Positions 1 through 7,307 of a DNA stretch of 64,000 nt are shown here, in pieces; the first letter of the stretch is position 1; every line of letters starts with the position of its first letter. Source of the DNA: Mycolicibacterium moriokaense (lineage in GTDB: Bacteria > Actinomycetota > Actinomycetes > Mycobacteriales > Mycobacteriaceae); assembly GCF_010726085.1 (NCBI RefSeq), contig NZ_AP022560.1, positions 1,426,001-1,490,000 on the forward strand, in the 5' to 3' direction. Below the pieces are notes generated by a model. The model did not search any database, had not been told where the DNA came from, and saw only the letters and a program-made list of their open reading frames with translations. Made by a program: the position numbers and the translations under genes.

Positions 1-101
1 TGCGGTCCGGAGGAGTAGCGCCCGAAGATCGCGGTGTTGGTCTTGACGATGACGGCCATCGTCGCGAATGCGAGGACAAGGTGGACGATCAGCGAAACCA
101 T
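1..101 (-). CDS. Membrane protein, N-terminal part only (runs off the left edge)
   Basis: An ATG at 101 on the minus strand opens a frame with no stop to the window edge. The visible 33 residues start MVSLIVHLVLAFATMAVIV, a strongly hydrophobic stretch typical of a first membrane segment or signal anchor, followed by KTNTAIFGRY. It is divergent from the TetR gene, and the 70-base gap holds one of the two TetR-type operators, so it is probably co-regulated. I do not recognise the family from this fragment. Confidence 0.5.
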   Translation of the reverse strand, partial: MVSLIVHLVLAFATMAVIVKTNTAIFGRYSSGP

Positions 102-128
102 GGGAGCAGTGTCCCACCGGCATCCGAA

Positions 129-150
129 GTTTTGTCAATAATGACATAAC
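129..150. promoter_or_regulatory. Imperfect palindromic operator upstream of the TetR gene
   Basis: The 22 bases read GTTTTGTCAA, then TA, then ATGACATAAC. They differ from the perfect palindrome at 768-789 at only two positions. The site lies between the divergent membrane-protein start at 101 and the TetR start at 172, as expected for autoregulation. A TAGTTT (-10-like, 160-165) ends six bases before the TetR ATG. Confidence 0.75.
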
Positions 151-171
151 TGTGTGCGGTAGTTTCTCACC

Positions 172-765
172 ATGGTCCGGCCCGCCCAGACGGCACGAAG
201 TGAGCGCACCCGCGAGGCGCTGCGCCAGGCCGCCGTGGTGCGGTTTCTGGCCCAGGGTTTCGAGGAGACGTCGGCCGAGCAGATCGCCGCCGACGCCGGA
301 GTCTCGCTGCGCACGTTCTACCGGCACTTCGCGTCCAAACACGACCTGCTGTTCGCCGATTACGCTGGCCTGCAATGGTTTCGGTCTGCGCTGGCCGAAC
401 GCAATCCCGACGAGTCGATCATCGATGCGGTGCATTCGGCGATCATGGCGCGGCCGTACGACGACTGGGCCGTCGCGCAGACGGCCGCGCTGCGCGCCCA
501 GGAAATCGAACCCGACCGGATCGTCCGGCACATCCGGCAGGTCGAGGCCGATTTCGCCCAGGCCATCGAGCAGCACCTCACCGAGGTCGACCCGCCCGCG
601 CCGGGCACCGACGAACGCATGCGGATCGCGGTCACCGCACGGTGCATCGCGGCGGCGGTGTTCGGCGCGATGGAGGTGTGGATGCTCGGTCAGGAGCGCT
701 CGCTGCCCGAGTTGTCGCGGCTGACCCGGGAGGCGCTGGACACGCTCGCCAAGGGGATCAGCTGA
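172..765 (+). CDS. TetR family transcriptional regulator
   Basis: A 197-residue one-component repressor. The N-terminal helix-turn-helix is clear at about residues 13-58 (FEETSAEQIAADAGVSLRTF, then YRHFASKHDLL). The C-terminal half is a helical ligand-binding domain without an obvious subfamily signature. The gene is bracketed by two copies of the same palindrome, 129-150 upstream and 768-789 downstream, the second directly ahead of the phytoene-dehydrogenase-like gene. It therefore probably represses itself, the divergent membrane gene and the downstream oxidoreductase/epimerase genes. The ligand is unknown. The ATG at 172 has no clear Shine-Dalgarno and may be leaderless. Confidence 0.9.
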   Translation: MVRPAQTARSERTREALRQAAVVRFLAQGFEETSAEQIAADAGVSLRTFYRHFASKHDLLFADYAGLQWFRSALAERNPDESIIDAVHSAIMARPYDDWAVAQTAALRAQEIEPDRIVRHIRQVEADFAQAIEQHLTEVDPPAPGTDERMRIAVTARCIAAAVFGAMEVWMLGQERSLPELSRLTREALDTLAKGIS

Positions 766-767
766 AA

Positions 768-789
768 GTTTTGTCAATATTGACAAAAC
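768..789. promoter_or_regulatory. Perfect 22-bp palindrome, TetR-type operator
   Basis: The core is TTTTGTCAATATTGACAAAA, extended by a matching G/C pair at the ends, and is self-complementary over all 22 positions. It begins three bases after the TetR stop and ends 25 bases before the oxidoreductase ATG at 815. It contains TTGACA (780-785), followed after 17 bases by CAGCCT (803-808), so repressor binding would cover the -35 of a probable leaderless promoter. Confidence 0.8.
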
Positions 790-814
790 GTTGGCCGCAT
801 GCCAGCCTCAGCCC

Positions 815-2377
815 ATGACGGACTTCGATGCGATCGTCGTCGGCGCGGGACACAACGGACTGACCGCCGCCGCACTGCTGCAGAAGGCGGGGCTGCGCAC
901 GCTCTGCCTCGACTTCAAGCTCTACGCCGGTGGGATGGCCTCCACCGTCGAGTTGTTCGACGGCTTTCACTTCGAGATCGCCGGGTCGGTGCAGATCCCG
1001 ACGTCGGCGGTCGTCAGCCGCGAGCTCGGGCTCGACGAGTTGCCGACGGTCGACCTCGACGTGATGTCGGTGTCCCTGCGTGGTGTCGGCGACGAACCGC
1101 TCGTCTACTACACCGACCCGATGAAGCTGATGACCCACATCAACGAGGTGCACGGCGCCGAGGCCGTCAACGGGATGGCGGGTCTGATGGCGTGGTGTCA
1201 GGCGCCGACCCGCGCGCTCGGGCGGTTCGACGCGGGCCAGCCGCCGAAGACACTTGACGAGATGTACGCCTGTGCGACAAACGAATTCGAACGCTCGACC
1301 ATCACCGATCTGCTCTTCGGCTCGGTCACCGACGTGATCGACCGGTATCTGCCGGACAAGGAGAAGCACGGCGCACTGCGCGGCATGCTCTCGCTGCTGG
1401 CGTGCAACACCACCTACCGTGGGCCCGCGACACCCGGCACCGCGGCGGCGCTGGCCTACGGATTCGCCGTCCCCGACGAGAACGCGCTGCTGGTCAAGAA
1501 GCTCAAGGGCGGCATCGGTGCGCTGACCTCACATCTGTGCGACGTGTTCACGTCCAACGGCGGTGAGTTGCGGCTGCGCGCCAAGGTCGAGGAGATTCAG
1601 GTCGTTGACGGCCGCGTGGGCGGAGTCCGGCTGGAGGACGGCTCCGTCATCACCGCACCGATCGTGATCTCCGGTATCGCACCGGATCTCACGATCAACG
1701 GGATGGTCGACCCCGCCGCGGTGCCCGCCGATATCCGGGAACGCTTCTCGCGCCAGGACCACCGCGGCAGCTACCTGCAGATGCACTTCGCGCTCGACGG
1801 CATCCCGGAATTCGCGGCGCCCTACGAACTGCTCAACGACCCCGCGATGCAGTCGAACATCGGAATCTTCTCCACTCCTGAGGAATTGCAGCAGCAGTGG
1901 GAGGACTGCAGGCGCGGCGTCGTGCCCGCCGACCCGTCGATCGCCCTGCAGATTCCGTCGGTCAACGACCCTGGTCTGGCGCCGGCGGGCAAGCATGCGG
2001 CGTCGGCGTTCTCACTCTGGTTCCCGATCGAGGAATCGGACAAGAGCTACGGCGAGATGAAGGCCGAGATGGGGCAGCGGGTGATCGACAAGATCACTCG
2101 ACTCGCCCCGAACTTCGAGAGCCTGATCCTCAAGCACACCACGTTCACCCCCAAGCACATGGGCACCATGTTCGGGGCGCCCGGCGGAGACTACTGCCAC
2201 GGGCTCATCCACCCGGATCAGATCGGGCCCAATCGGCCGGGTCCGAAAGGCTATGTCGATCAACCGATCCCGATCGACGGACTGTACCTCGGCAGCGCCG
2301 GATGCCACGGCGGCCCCGGTATCACGTTCGTCCCCGGTTACAACGCGGCGAAGCAGGCGCTGGCCGACGCGTCGTAG
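815..2377 (+). CDS. Phytoene dehydrogenase-like FAD-dependent oxidoreductase
   Basis: A 520-residue flavoprotein of the CrtI/amine-oxidase fold. The N-terminal dinucleotide-binding motif reads DAIVVGAGHNGLTAAALL (from residue 4). The C-terminal FAD-contact region holds GLYLGSAGCHGGPGITFVPG. Frame-open codons precede it from 791, but the ATG at 815 gives the usual start right before the FAD motif and follows a plausible promoter. It sits just behind a TetR operator and 45 bases ahead of an epimerase. The substrate is unknown; in mycobacteria such proteins are often outside true carotenoid pathways. A distant relative lies at 61520-63070. Confidence 0.85.
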   Translation: MTDFDAIVVGAGHNGLTAAALLQKAGLRTLCLDFKLYAGGMASTVELFDGFHFEIAGSVQIPTSAVVSRELGLDELPTVDLDVMSVSLRGVGDEPLVYYTDPMKLMTHINEVHGAEAVNGMAGLMAWCQAPTRALGRFDAGQPPKTLDEMYACATNEFERSTITDLLFGSVTDVIDRYLPDKEKHGALRGMLSLLACNTTYRGPATPGTAAALAYGFAVPDENALLVKKLKGGIGALTSHLCDVFTSNGGELRLRAKVEEIQVVDGRVGGVRLEDGSVITAPIVISGIAPDLTINGMVDPAAVPADIRERFSRQDHRGSYLQMHFALDGIPEFAAPYELLNDPAMQSNIGIFSTPEELQQQWEDCRRGVVPADPSIALQIPSVNDPGLAPAGKHAASAFSLWFPIEESDKSYGEMKAEMGQRVIDKITRLAPNFESLILKHTTFTPKHMGTMFGAPGGDYCHGLIHPDQIGPNRPGPKGYVDQPIPIDGLYLGSAGCHGGPGITFVPGYNAAKQALADAS

Positions 2378-2422
2378 GGACAGGCGCGTTTTCGATCCGC
2401 CGCGGACGGGCATCCAAGCGAC

Positions 2423-3406
2423 ATGGGGCTCACCGTCGCGGTCACCGGTCCAACGGGCGAGATCGGCATCTCGGCGGTCACCGCACTGGAACGTGATCCC
2501 GGCGTCGACCGCATCATCGGCATGGCGCGCCGGCCGTTCGACCCTGCGGCGCAGGGCTGGACCAAGACCGAGTACCGGCAGGGTGACATCACCGTGCGCG
2601 ATCAGGTCGACGAACTGGTCGCCGAGGCCGACGTCGTCGTCCACCTCGCGTTCATCATCATGGGATCGCGCGAGGAGAGCAGTCGCATCAATCTCGCGGG
2701 CACCCGCAACGTCTTCGAGGCGACCGTGGCTGCCCAACGGCCCCGCCGGCTGGTCTACACGTCGTCGGTGGCCGCCTACGGCTATCACTCCGACAATCCC
2801 GTGCCGATCACCGAGGACGTGCCACCGCGTGGCTCGCCCGAGCACTACTACTCCGAGCAGAAGGCCGCGTGCGAAGCCGCGCTGAAGGACATCGTCGGGG
2901 GCTCGTCGCTGGAGGTCTACGTGCTGCGCCCGTGCATCGTCGCCGGGCCCAAGGCGCACGCCCTCGCGGACGCGATGCCGTGGACTCAGCTGCCTAGACC
3001 TGTGAAGCGCGTGACGAATGCACTGCCACTGTTCAAGCCGCTGCTGCCGGATCCGGGGATCCCGCTGCAATTGGTGCATCACGACGATGTCGCCTTGGCG
3101 ATCGCCTTGGCCGCGACGACCTCAGCTCCTCCTGGCGCCTACAACTTGGCCGGGGATGGAGTGGTGTCGATCTCTGAGATCGCGGACGAACTCGGGGCCC
3201 GACCGGTTCCGGTGCCGAAGGCCGCCGCAACGGTCGCGTCGGAGGTCATGGCCAGGCTTCCGTTCGTTCCATCGGCGCTGGAATGGCTGCATGCCAGTCG
3301 CACGTCGGTTGTCATGGACACATCCAAGGCGAAAGCACAACTGGGGTGGACACCGAAACACACTGCGGCCGAGACGCTGTCGGCGCTCGCGAACAGCCTT
3401 CACTGA
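2423..3406 (+). CDS. NAD-dependent epimerase/dehydratase (extended SDR)
   Basis: A 327-residue extended short-chain dehydrogenase. Residues 1-20 carry the cofactor motif TVAVTGPTGEIG. A YTSS stretch and HYYSEQK supply the catalytic Tyr-x-x-x-Lys-type pattern (YYSEQK), and the C-terminal part is the substrate domain. It follows the FAD oxidoreductase by 45 bases on the same strand, probably in one TetR-controlled unit. A nucleotide-sugar or steroid-type substrate is possible, but nothing visible settles this. A strong stem-loop overlaps its stop codon. Confidence 0.8.
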   Translation: MGLTVAVTGPTGEIGISAVTALERDPGVDRIIGMARRPFDPAAQGWTKTEYRQGDITVRDQVDELVAEADVVVHLAFIIMGSREESSRINLAGTRNVFEATVAAQRPRRLVYTSSVAAYGYHSDNPVPITEDVPPRGSPEHYYSEQKAACEAALKDIVGGSSLEVYVLRPCIVAGPKAHALADAMPWTQLPRPVKRVTNALPLFKPLLPDPGIPLQLVHHDDVALAIALAATTSAPPGAYNLAGDGVVSISEIADELGARPVPVPKAAATVASEVMARLPFVPSALEWLHASRTSVVMDTSKAKAQLGWTPKHTAAETLSALANSLH

Positions 3407-3448
3407 CGGGTTGATCGCCTGCACGTGGTGCGTGGGATCAACCCGTCA
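3404..3448. terminator. Stem-loop between convergent genes
   Basis: TGACGGGTTGATC (3404-3416) and GATCAACCCGTCA (3436-3448) are perfectly complementary 13-base arms with a 19-base loop. The left arm includes the epimerase stop. It lies between convergent genes, so it probably ends transcripts from both sides. There is no U-tract, which is usual in mycobacteria. Confidence 0.65.
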
Positions 3449-3462
3449 GCGGAGCACAGACG

Positions 3463-3618
3463 CTAGGTCGCGGGACCGCTCGGCGTCGCGCCGCCCTCGT
3501 CGGACCAGTCGACGCCTTCGCCGCCCCGAGCCGGGTCGCTTTCGACGTCGTCGCCTGCCTTCGAGGAGCCGATATCCGTTTCGGCGGTTTCGGGCTTGTC
3601 CGCGTTGCTTTTCGTCAT
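3463..3618 (-). CDS. Small acidic hypothetical protein (51 aa)
   Basis: ATG at 3618, TAG at 3463. The predicted peptide begins MTKSNADKPETAETDIGSSK and ends DEGGATPSGPAT. It is rich in Asp, Glu, Gly and Ser with no hydrophobic core, so it is probably disordered. It lies 20 bases downstream of the zinc-finger gene on the same strand, so the two are probably co-transcribed. Composition suits a real mycobacterial small protein rather than a shadow, but I cannot assign a function. Confidence 0.6.
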   Translation of the reverse strand: MTKSNADKPETAETDIGSSKAGDDVESDPARGGEGVDWSDEGGATPSGPAT

Positions 3619-3638
3619 GCCCGCCCGAGTACCCAAAC

Positions 3639-3992
3639 TCAGTCGCGTCGACTCCGAAGCTGAACCATCCAGTCCTTGGGCACCCGATTCGCCGGGCCTG
3701 GGGCGGGCTGGTCCTCGGGATGATTGTCGGGCGGCGCGAGCTTCGGGCCGTCGTAATAGGAGTTGGTGTCGTAGTTCCAGAACCAGTCTTCGCCCGGTTC
3801 GAACGAGCGGATGACGGGATGCCCGGTGCTGCGCCAGTGTGCCGTGGCGTGGCGCGCCAACGAGTCGTCACAGCAACCGATATGCCCACACGCGGCGCAG
3901 CGGCGCAGATGCACCCACCAGCCGCCGACCTCATCGCACTCCACGCACCCGGTGCCGCTCGGCGGAACGGTCGGGTCGACGGCGTCGCTCAT
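3639..3992 (-). CDS. UBP-type (ZnF-UBP) zinc-finger protein
   Basis: A 117-residue cytosolic protein with the spacing of the zf-UBP fold. Visible metal ligands are C16, C19, C32, C35, C40, H48, H52 and H58 (CVEC, CAACGHIGC, RHATAHW, GHPV), followed by the conserved WFWNY. In eukaryotes this domain binds the free C-terminal Gly-Gly of ubiquitin. Bacterial single-domain versions exist but are poorly understood. The ATG at 3992 is the natural start. It probably forms an operon with the small acidic gene at 3463. Confidence 0.85.
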   Translation of the reverse strand: MSDAVDPTVPPSGTGCVECDEVGGWWVHLRRCAACGHIGCCDDSLARHATAHWRSTGHPVIRSFEPGEDWFWNYDTNSYYDGPKLAPPDNHPEDQPAPGPANRVPKDWMVQLRSRRD

Positions 3993-4045
3993 AGCCGTTG
4001 AGCCTACCGATTTCGGCGGCTTTCGCGGGCAAGCATTAAATTCAG

Positions 4046-4060
4046 CAAGATTCGATCTTG
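4046..4060. promoter_or_regulatory. Inverted repeat CAAGAT-TCG-ATCTTG
   Basis: Perfect six-base arms around three bases, lying 75 bases upstream of the probable mce promoter and 54 bases upstream of the divergent zinc-finger start. It is a candidate operator for either gene. No regulator gene is adjacent. Confidence 0.4.
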
Positions 4061-4135
4061 GTGAGCGAAACCAAATGTGTTGAGTCAGCCTGCGAATTGC
4101 CGGAATTGACGGCGATGTTCGTGCACGGGCATGCG

Positions 4136-4164
4136 TTGACAGCTAATCAGTGCTCTCCTACCGT
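4136..4164 (+). promoter_or_regulatory. Probable promoter of the yrbE/mce operon
   Basis: A consensus -35 TTGACA (4136-4141) and a mycobacterial-type -10 TACCGT (4159-4164, TAnnnT) are separated by exactly 17 bases. This would give a leader of about 140 bases before the yrbE-A ATG at 4313. Confidence 0.6.
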
Positions 4165-4312
4165 TCGCCGAAAGCTGACGACGATGGGAATGCAGGTGGG
4201 GTCCGCAGGGAAGTGCTCGCGCATCGCGGCGATGTCGCCGCCGTCGTCGTGGTGCGTGTGTGCCGCTCGGCGAAAAAGGTAGCCCCGTGCCGCAATCTCT
4301 GGGTTGCCGGCC

Positions 4313-5077
4313 ATGACGGAGGTGGCCTGGTCGAAGCCCGCGCTCGCGGTGGGCGATTTCGTCGTGCTGTCCGGCGAGACCTTCGCCGCGATGTTCCGCA
4401 GGCCGTTCGCCTGGCGTGAGCTGATCGAGCAGATCTGGTTCGTCGCGCGGGTGTCCATCGTCCCCACGCTGGTGCTGTCGATTCCCTACACCGTGCTGAT
4501 CGTGTTCACGTTGAACATCGTGCTGATCGAGGTCGGTGCCGGTGACCTGTCCGGGGCCGGTGCGGCGCTGGCGTCGGTCACACAGGTCGGTCCCGTGGTC
4601 ACTGCGATCGTCGTGTCCGGCGCGGGGGCGACCGCGATGTGTGCCGATCTGGGCGCAAGGACCATTCGCGAGGAGATCGACGCCATGAAGGTCATCGGCG
4701 TCAATCCCGTACAGGCGCTGGTGGTGCCGCGGGTGATCGCGGCGACTTTCGTTGCGCTGATGCTCTATTCGGTGGTCGCGGTCGTCGGGCTGACGGGCAG
4801 CTACTTCTTCGTCGTCTTCGTCCAGGACGTCACACCGGGTGCCTTCGTCGCGGGGTTGACGTTGTTGACCGGCCTGCCCCAGGTGATCGTCTCGTTGGTC
4901 AAGGCGCTGCTGTTCGGGCTGTCGGCCGGCCTGATCGCCTGCTACAAGGGCCTGCACGTCGGCGGCGGTCCGACCGCGGTGGGCACAGCGGTCAACGAGA
5001 CCGTCGTCTTCGCCTTCATGGCGCTGTTCCTCATCAATATTCTGGCCACCGCGTTCGGTGTGAAGGTCGCGCCGTGA
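4313..5077 (+). CDS. MlaE/YrbE family permease, first of the mce operon (YrbE-A)
   Basis: A 254-residue integral membrane permease of the Mce lipid importer, which with YrbE-B forms the inner-membrane channel energised by an MceG-type ATPase encoded elsewhere. It has several membrane segments and the family's cytoplasmic coupling signature TIREEIDAMKVIG (residues about 118-130). The ATG at 4313 matches the usual family start; an in-frame ATG three codons earlier is possible. Its stop overlaps the next start as GTGA, indicating translational coupling. I could not assign it to one of the named mce1-mce4 classes. Confidence 0.9.
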   Translation: MTEVAWSKPALAVGDFVVLSGETFAAMFRRPFAWRELIEQIWFVARVSIVPTLVLSIPYTVLIVFTLNIVLIEVGAGDLSGAGAALASVTQVGPVVTAIVVSGAGATAMCADLGARTIREEIDAMKVIGVNPVQALVVPRVIAATFVALMLYSVVAVVGLTGSYFFVVFVQDVTPGAFVAGLTLLTGLPQVIVSLVKALLFGLSAGLIACYKGLHVGGGPTAVGTAVNETVVFAFMALFLINILATAFGVKVAP

Positions 5078-5904
5078 CCGAGCTTGCGCACGGGTCCTCG
5101 TCTCGGCTCGTCGGCGCTATCCGCAGGCTGGGGGAGCAGACCGCGTTCTACGGCCAGGCGCTGGCGTCCACGCCGGATGCGATCCGGCGCTATCCGACGA
5201 TGGTGCTGCGCCAGATCGCGGGCATGGGGATCGGCACCGGCGCGCTGGCCGTGATCGGTGGCACGGTGGTCATCGTCGGGTTCCTGACGCTCTCCACCGG
5301 GGCGCTGATCGCCGTGCAGGGCTACAACACGCTGTCCAACGTCGGCATCGAAGCGCTCACCGGTTTCCTCGGCGCCTTCCTCAACGTCAGGTTCATCGCC
5401 CCCGCCACCGCGGGCGTCGCGCTGGCCGCCACCATCGGCGCGGGCGCCACCGCGCAGATCGGCGCGATGCGCATCAACGAGGAGATCGACGCGCTCGAGG
5501 TGATGGGCATCCGGGTCATCACCTATCTGGCGTCGACCCGCATCGTCGCCGGGGTGGTGGCGGTCATCCCGATCTACACCGTCGCGGTGCTGATGTCGTT
5601 TCTGGCCACGCGCTTCGGTACGACGGTCGTGTACGGGCAGTCGGCGGGCGTCTATGACCACTACTTCTCGTCGTTCCTGCATCCGACGGATCTGCTGTGG
5701 TCCTTCGTGGAGGCGTTGGCGATGGCCGCCGCTGTCATGGCGGTCCACACCTACTACGGCTACACCGTGACCGGTGGCCCCGCCGGTGTCGGTGACGCGG
5801 TCGGCCGTGCCGTGCGCATGTCGATCACCGCGGGCGTCTTCATCCTGTTGACCATCACGCTGTCCGTCTACGGTCAGTCCGGCAATTTCCACCTCTCGGG
5901 GTGA
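5074..5904 (+). CDS. MlaE/YrbE family permease, second of the mce operon (YrbE-B)
   Basis: A 276-residue partner permease with a GTG start that overlaps the YrbE-A stop by four bases. It has multiple membrane helices and the coupling motif RINEEIDALEVMGIRV in the middle. It pairs with YrbE-A as the heterodimeric permease for lipid uptake across the plasma membrane. It ends three bases before the preferred MceA ATG. Confidence 0.9.
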   Translation: MTELAHGSSSRLVGAIRRLGEQTAFYGQALASTPDAIRRYPTMVLRQIAGMGIGTGALAVIGGTVVIVGFLTLSTGALIAVQGYNTLSNVGIEALTGFLGAFLNVRFIAPATAGVALAATIGAGATAQIGAMRINEEIDALEVMGIRVITYLASTRIVAGVVAVIPIYTVAVLMSFLATRFGTTVVYGQSAGVYDHYFSSFLHPTDLLWSFVEALAMAAAVMAVHTYYGYTVTGGPAGVGDAVGRAVRMSITAGVFILLTITLSVYGQSGNFHLSG

Positions 5905-5906
5905 CG

Positions 5907-7307
5907 ATGAGTCAGAGTCCGCTCAACTCGCCGCGGCGGGGTGGCATCGACCCCATCTGGTGGGCGCCGGTGCTGTTTCTGGTGGCCGCGGCGCTGATCG
6001 CGCTCACCGCGATGCTGTTCTCCGGGACGCTGTCCAAGACTGTTCCGCTGACGCTGGTCTCCGACCGGGCGGGCCTGGTGATGGAGGACGGCGCCAAGGT
6101 GAAGTTGCGCGGCGTGCAGATCGGCGAGGTCCGATCGATCGGCACCCAATCCGGCGCCGACGGTGAGGTTTCCAAGCTCACCCTCAAGATCGACCCGGGT
6201 CCCTTCCGTTATCTGCCGAGCAATGTCGAAGCGGAGATCAAGTCCAGCACGGCATTCGGCGCCAAGTACGTCGATCTCATCGTTCCGCCCGGCGGCGCCA
6301 GTCCCGAGCCGCTCAAGCCGGGTGCGGTGCTGCGGTCGCGCAATGTGACCGTCGAGGTCAACACCGTCTTCGAGAACCTGCAGGCCGTGGTGCAGGCCAT
6401 CGATCCTGCGAAGCTGAACTCGGTGCTGACGGCCGTCGCCGAATCACTGCGCGGCAAGGGCGATCTCATCGGAGAGGCCATCACCAGCGGCAACAACGTA
6501 CTGCTCGCGGTCAACCCACGGATGGACACGGTTCGCAAGGACTGGCAGCTGTTCGGCCAGACCGCCGCGGCGTATTCCGATGCGGCACAGGACATCCTGT
6601 CGATACTGGATTCCTTCTCGACCACCAGCACCACGATCTCCGCCAACGCGAAGGCACTGGACTCGCTGCTGCTCTCGGCTGTCGGGTTCTCACAGTCGGG
6701 CATCAACACGATCGGCGGCAACCAGCCCAACCTCGTGCGTGCCATCAACACCGTGGAGCCCACGACGGGCCTGCTAAACAAGTACTCGCCGACCTACACG
6801 TGTCTGTTCCTGGGTGCGCAGTGGTTCCTGGAGAACGGTGGTCGGGATGCGTTGGGCGGCAATGGTAAATCCGTCATCATGGATGCCGCCCTGCTGATGG
6901 GTGACGACCCGTACCGCTATCCCGACCATCTGCCGAAGGTGAACGCGACAGGTGGACCGGGCGGCAAGCCCAGCTGCGGTTCGCTGCCCGACATCAGCAA
7001 GAACTATCCGGTGAAATACCTCGTCACCGACACCGGCTTCGGCACCGGTCTCGATCTGCGACCGAATCCGGGTATCGGCTTCCCCGGCATCGCGAACTAC
7101 TTCCCGGTCACCAAGGCCAATCCCGAACCGCCGAGGATCCGCTATCCCGGTGGTCCGGCGCCGGGCCCGCTGCCCACCTATCCCGGCGCGCCTCCGTACG
7201 GCGCAGCGCTGTACGCACCGGACGGGACCCCGCTCTACCCGCCGCCGCCTCCCGGGGTACCGCCCCAGGTCATGCCGGGGACGCCGATACCAGGGGGACA
7301 ACCATGA
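5907..7307 (+). CDS. MCE family protein, MceA position
   Basis: About 466 residues. An N-terminal membrane anchor (WWAPVLFLVAAALIALTAML) precedes the MCE/MlaD domain at about residues 35-120 (LTLVSDRAGLVMEDGAKVKL, then RGVQIGEV). A helical region follows, and a long proline-rich tail ends in GTPIPGGQP. It is one of six subunits that form the periplasm-spanning lipid tube. The ATG at 5907 has GGGG about five bases upstream; a GTG at 5901 overlapping the YrbE-B stop is the alternative. Its stop overlaps the MceB ATG. Confidence 0.9.
   Translation: MSQSPLNSPRRGGIDPIWWAPVLFLVAAALIALTAMLFSGTLSKTVPLTLVSDRAGLVMEDGAKVKLRGVQIGEVRSIGTQSGADGEVSKLTLKIDPGPFRYLPSNVEAEIKSSTAFGAKYVDLIVPPGGASPEPLKPGAVLRSRNVTVEVNTVFENLQAVVQAIDPAKLNSVLTAVAESLRGKGDLIGEAITSGNNVLLAVNPRMDTVRKDWQLFGQTAAAYSDAAQDILSILDSFSTTSTTISANAKALDSLLLSAVGFSQSGINTIGGNQPNLVRAINTVEPTTGLLNKYSPTYTCLFLGAQWFLENGGRDALGGNGKSVIMDAALLMGDDPYRYPDHLPKVNATGGPGGKPSCGSLPDISKNYPVKYLVTDTGFGTGLDLRPNPGIGFPGIANYFPVTKANPEPPRIRYPGGPAPGPLPTYPGAPPYGAALYAPDGTPLYPPPPPGVPPQVMPGTPIPGGQP

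Larger units (their letters stand above)
3993..4312. other. Intergenic region between the zinc-finger gene and the mce operon
   Basis: About 320 bases with no convincing gene. It holds an inverted repeat (4046-4060) and a good promoter (4136-4164). A 74-codon open frame at 4058-4282 has Cys-rich, shadow-like composition and no ribosome site, and was not accepted. Confidence 0.6.

Noticed and set aside
3446..3934. 162-codon minus-strand frame overlapping the zinc-finger gene
   Set aside because: The overlapping frame at 3639-3992 encodes an intact zf-UBP domain, and the remaining part is explained by the 51-aa gene at 3463-3618.
4058..4282. 74-codon open frame in the mce leader
   Set aside because: It spans the promoter, has no ribosome site, and its Cys/Ser/Arg-rich sequence matches no family.
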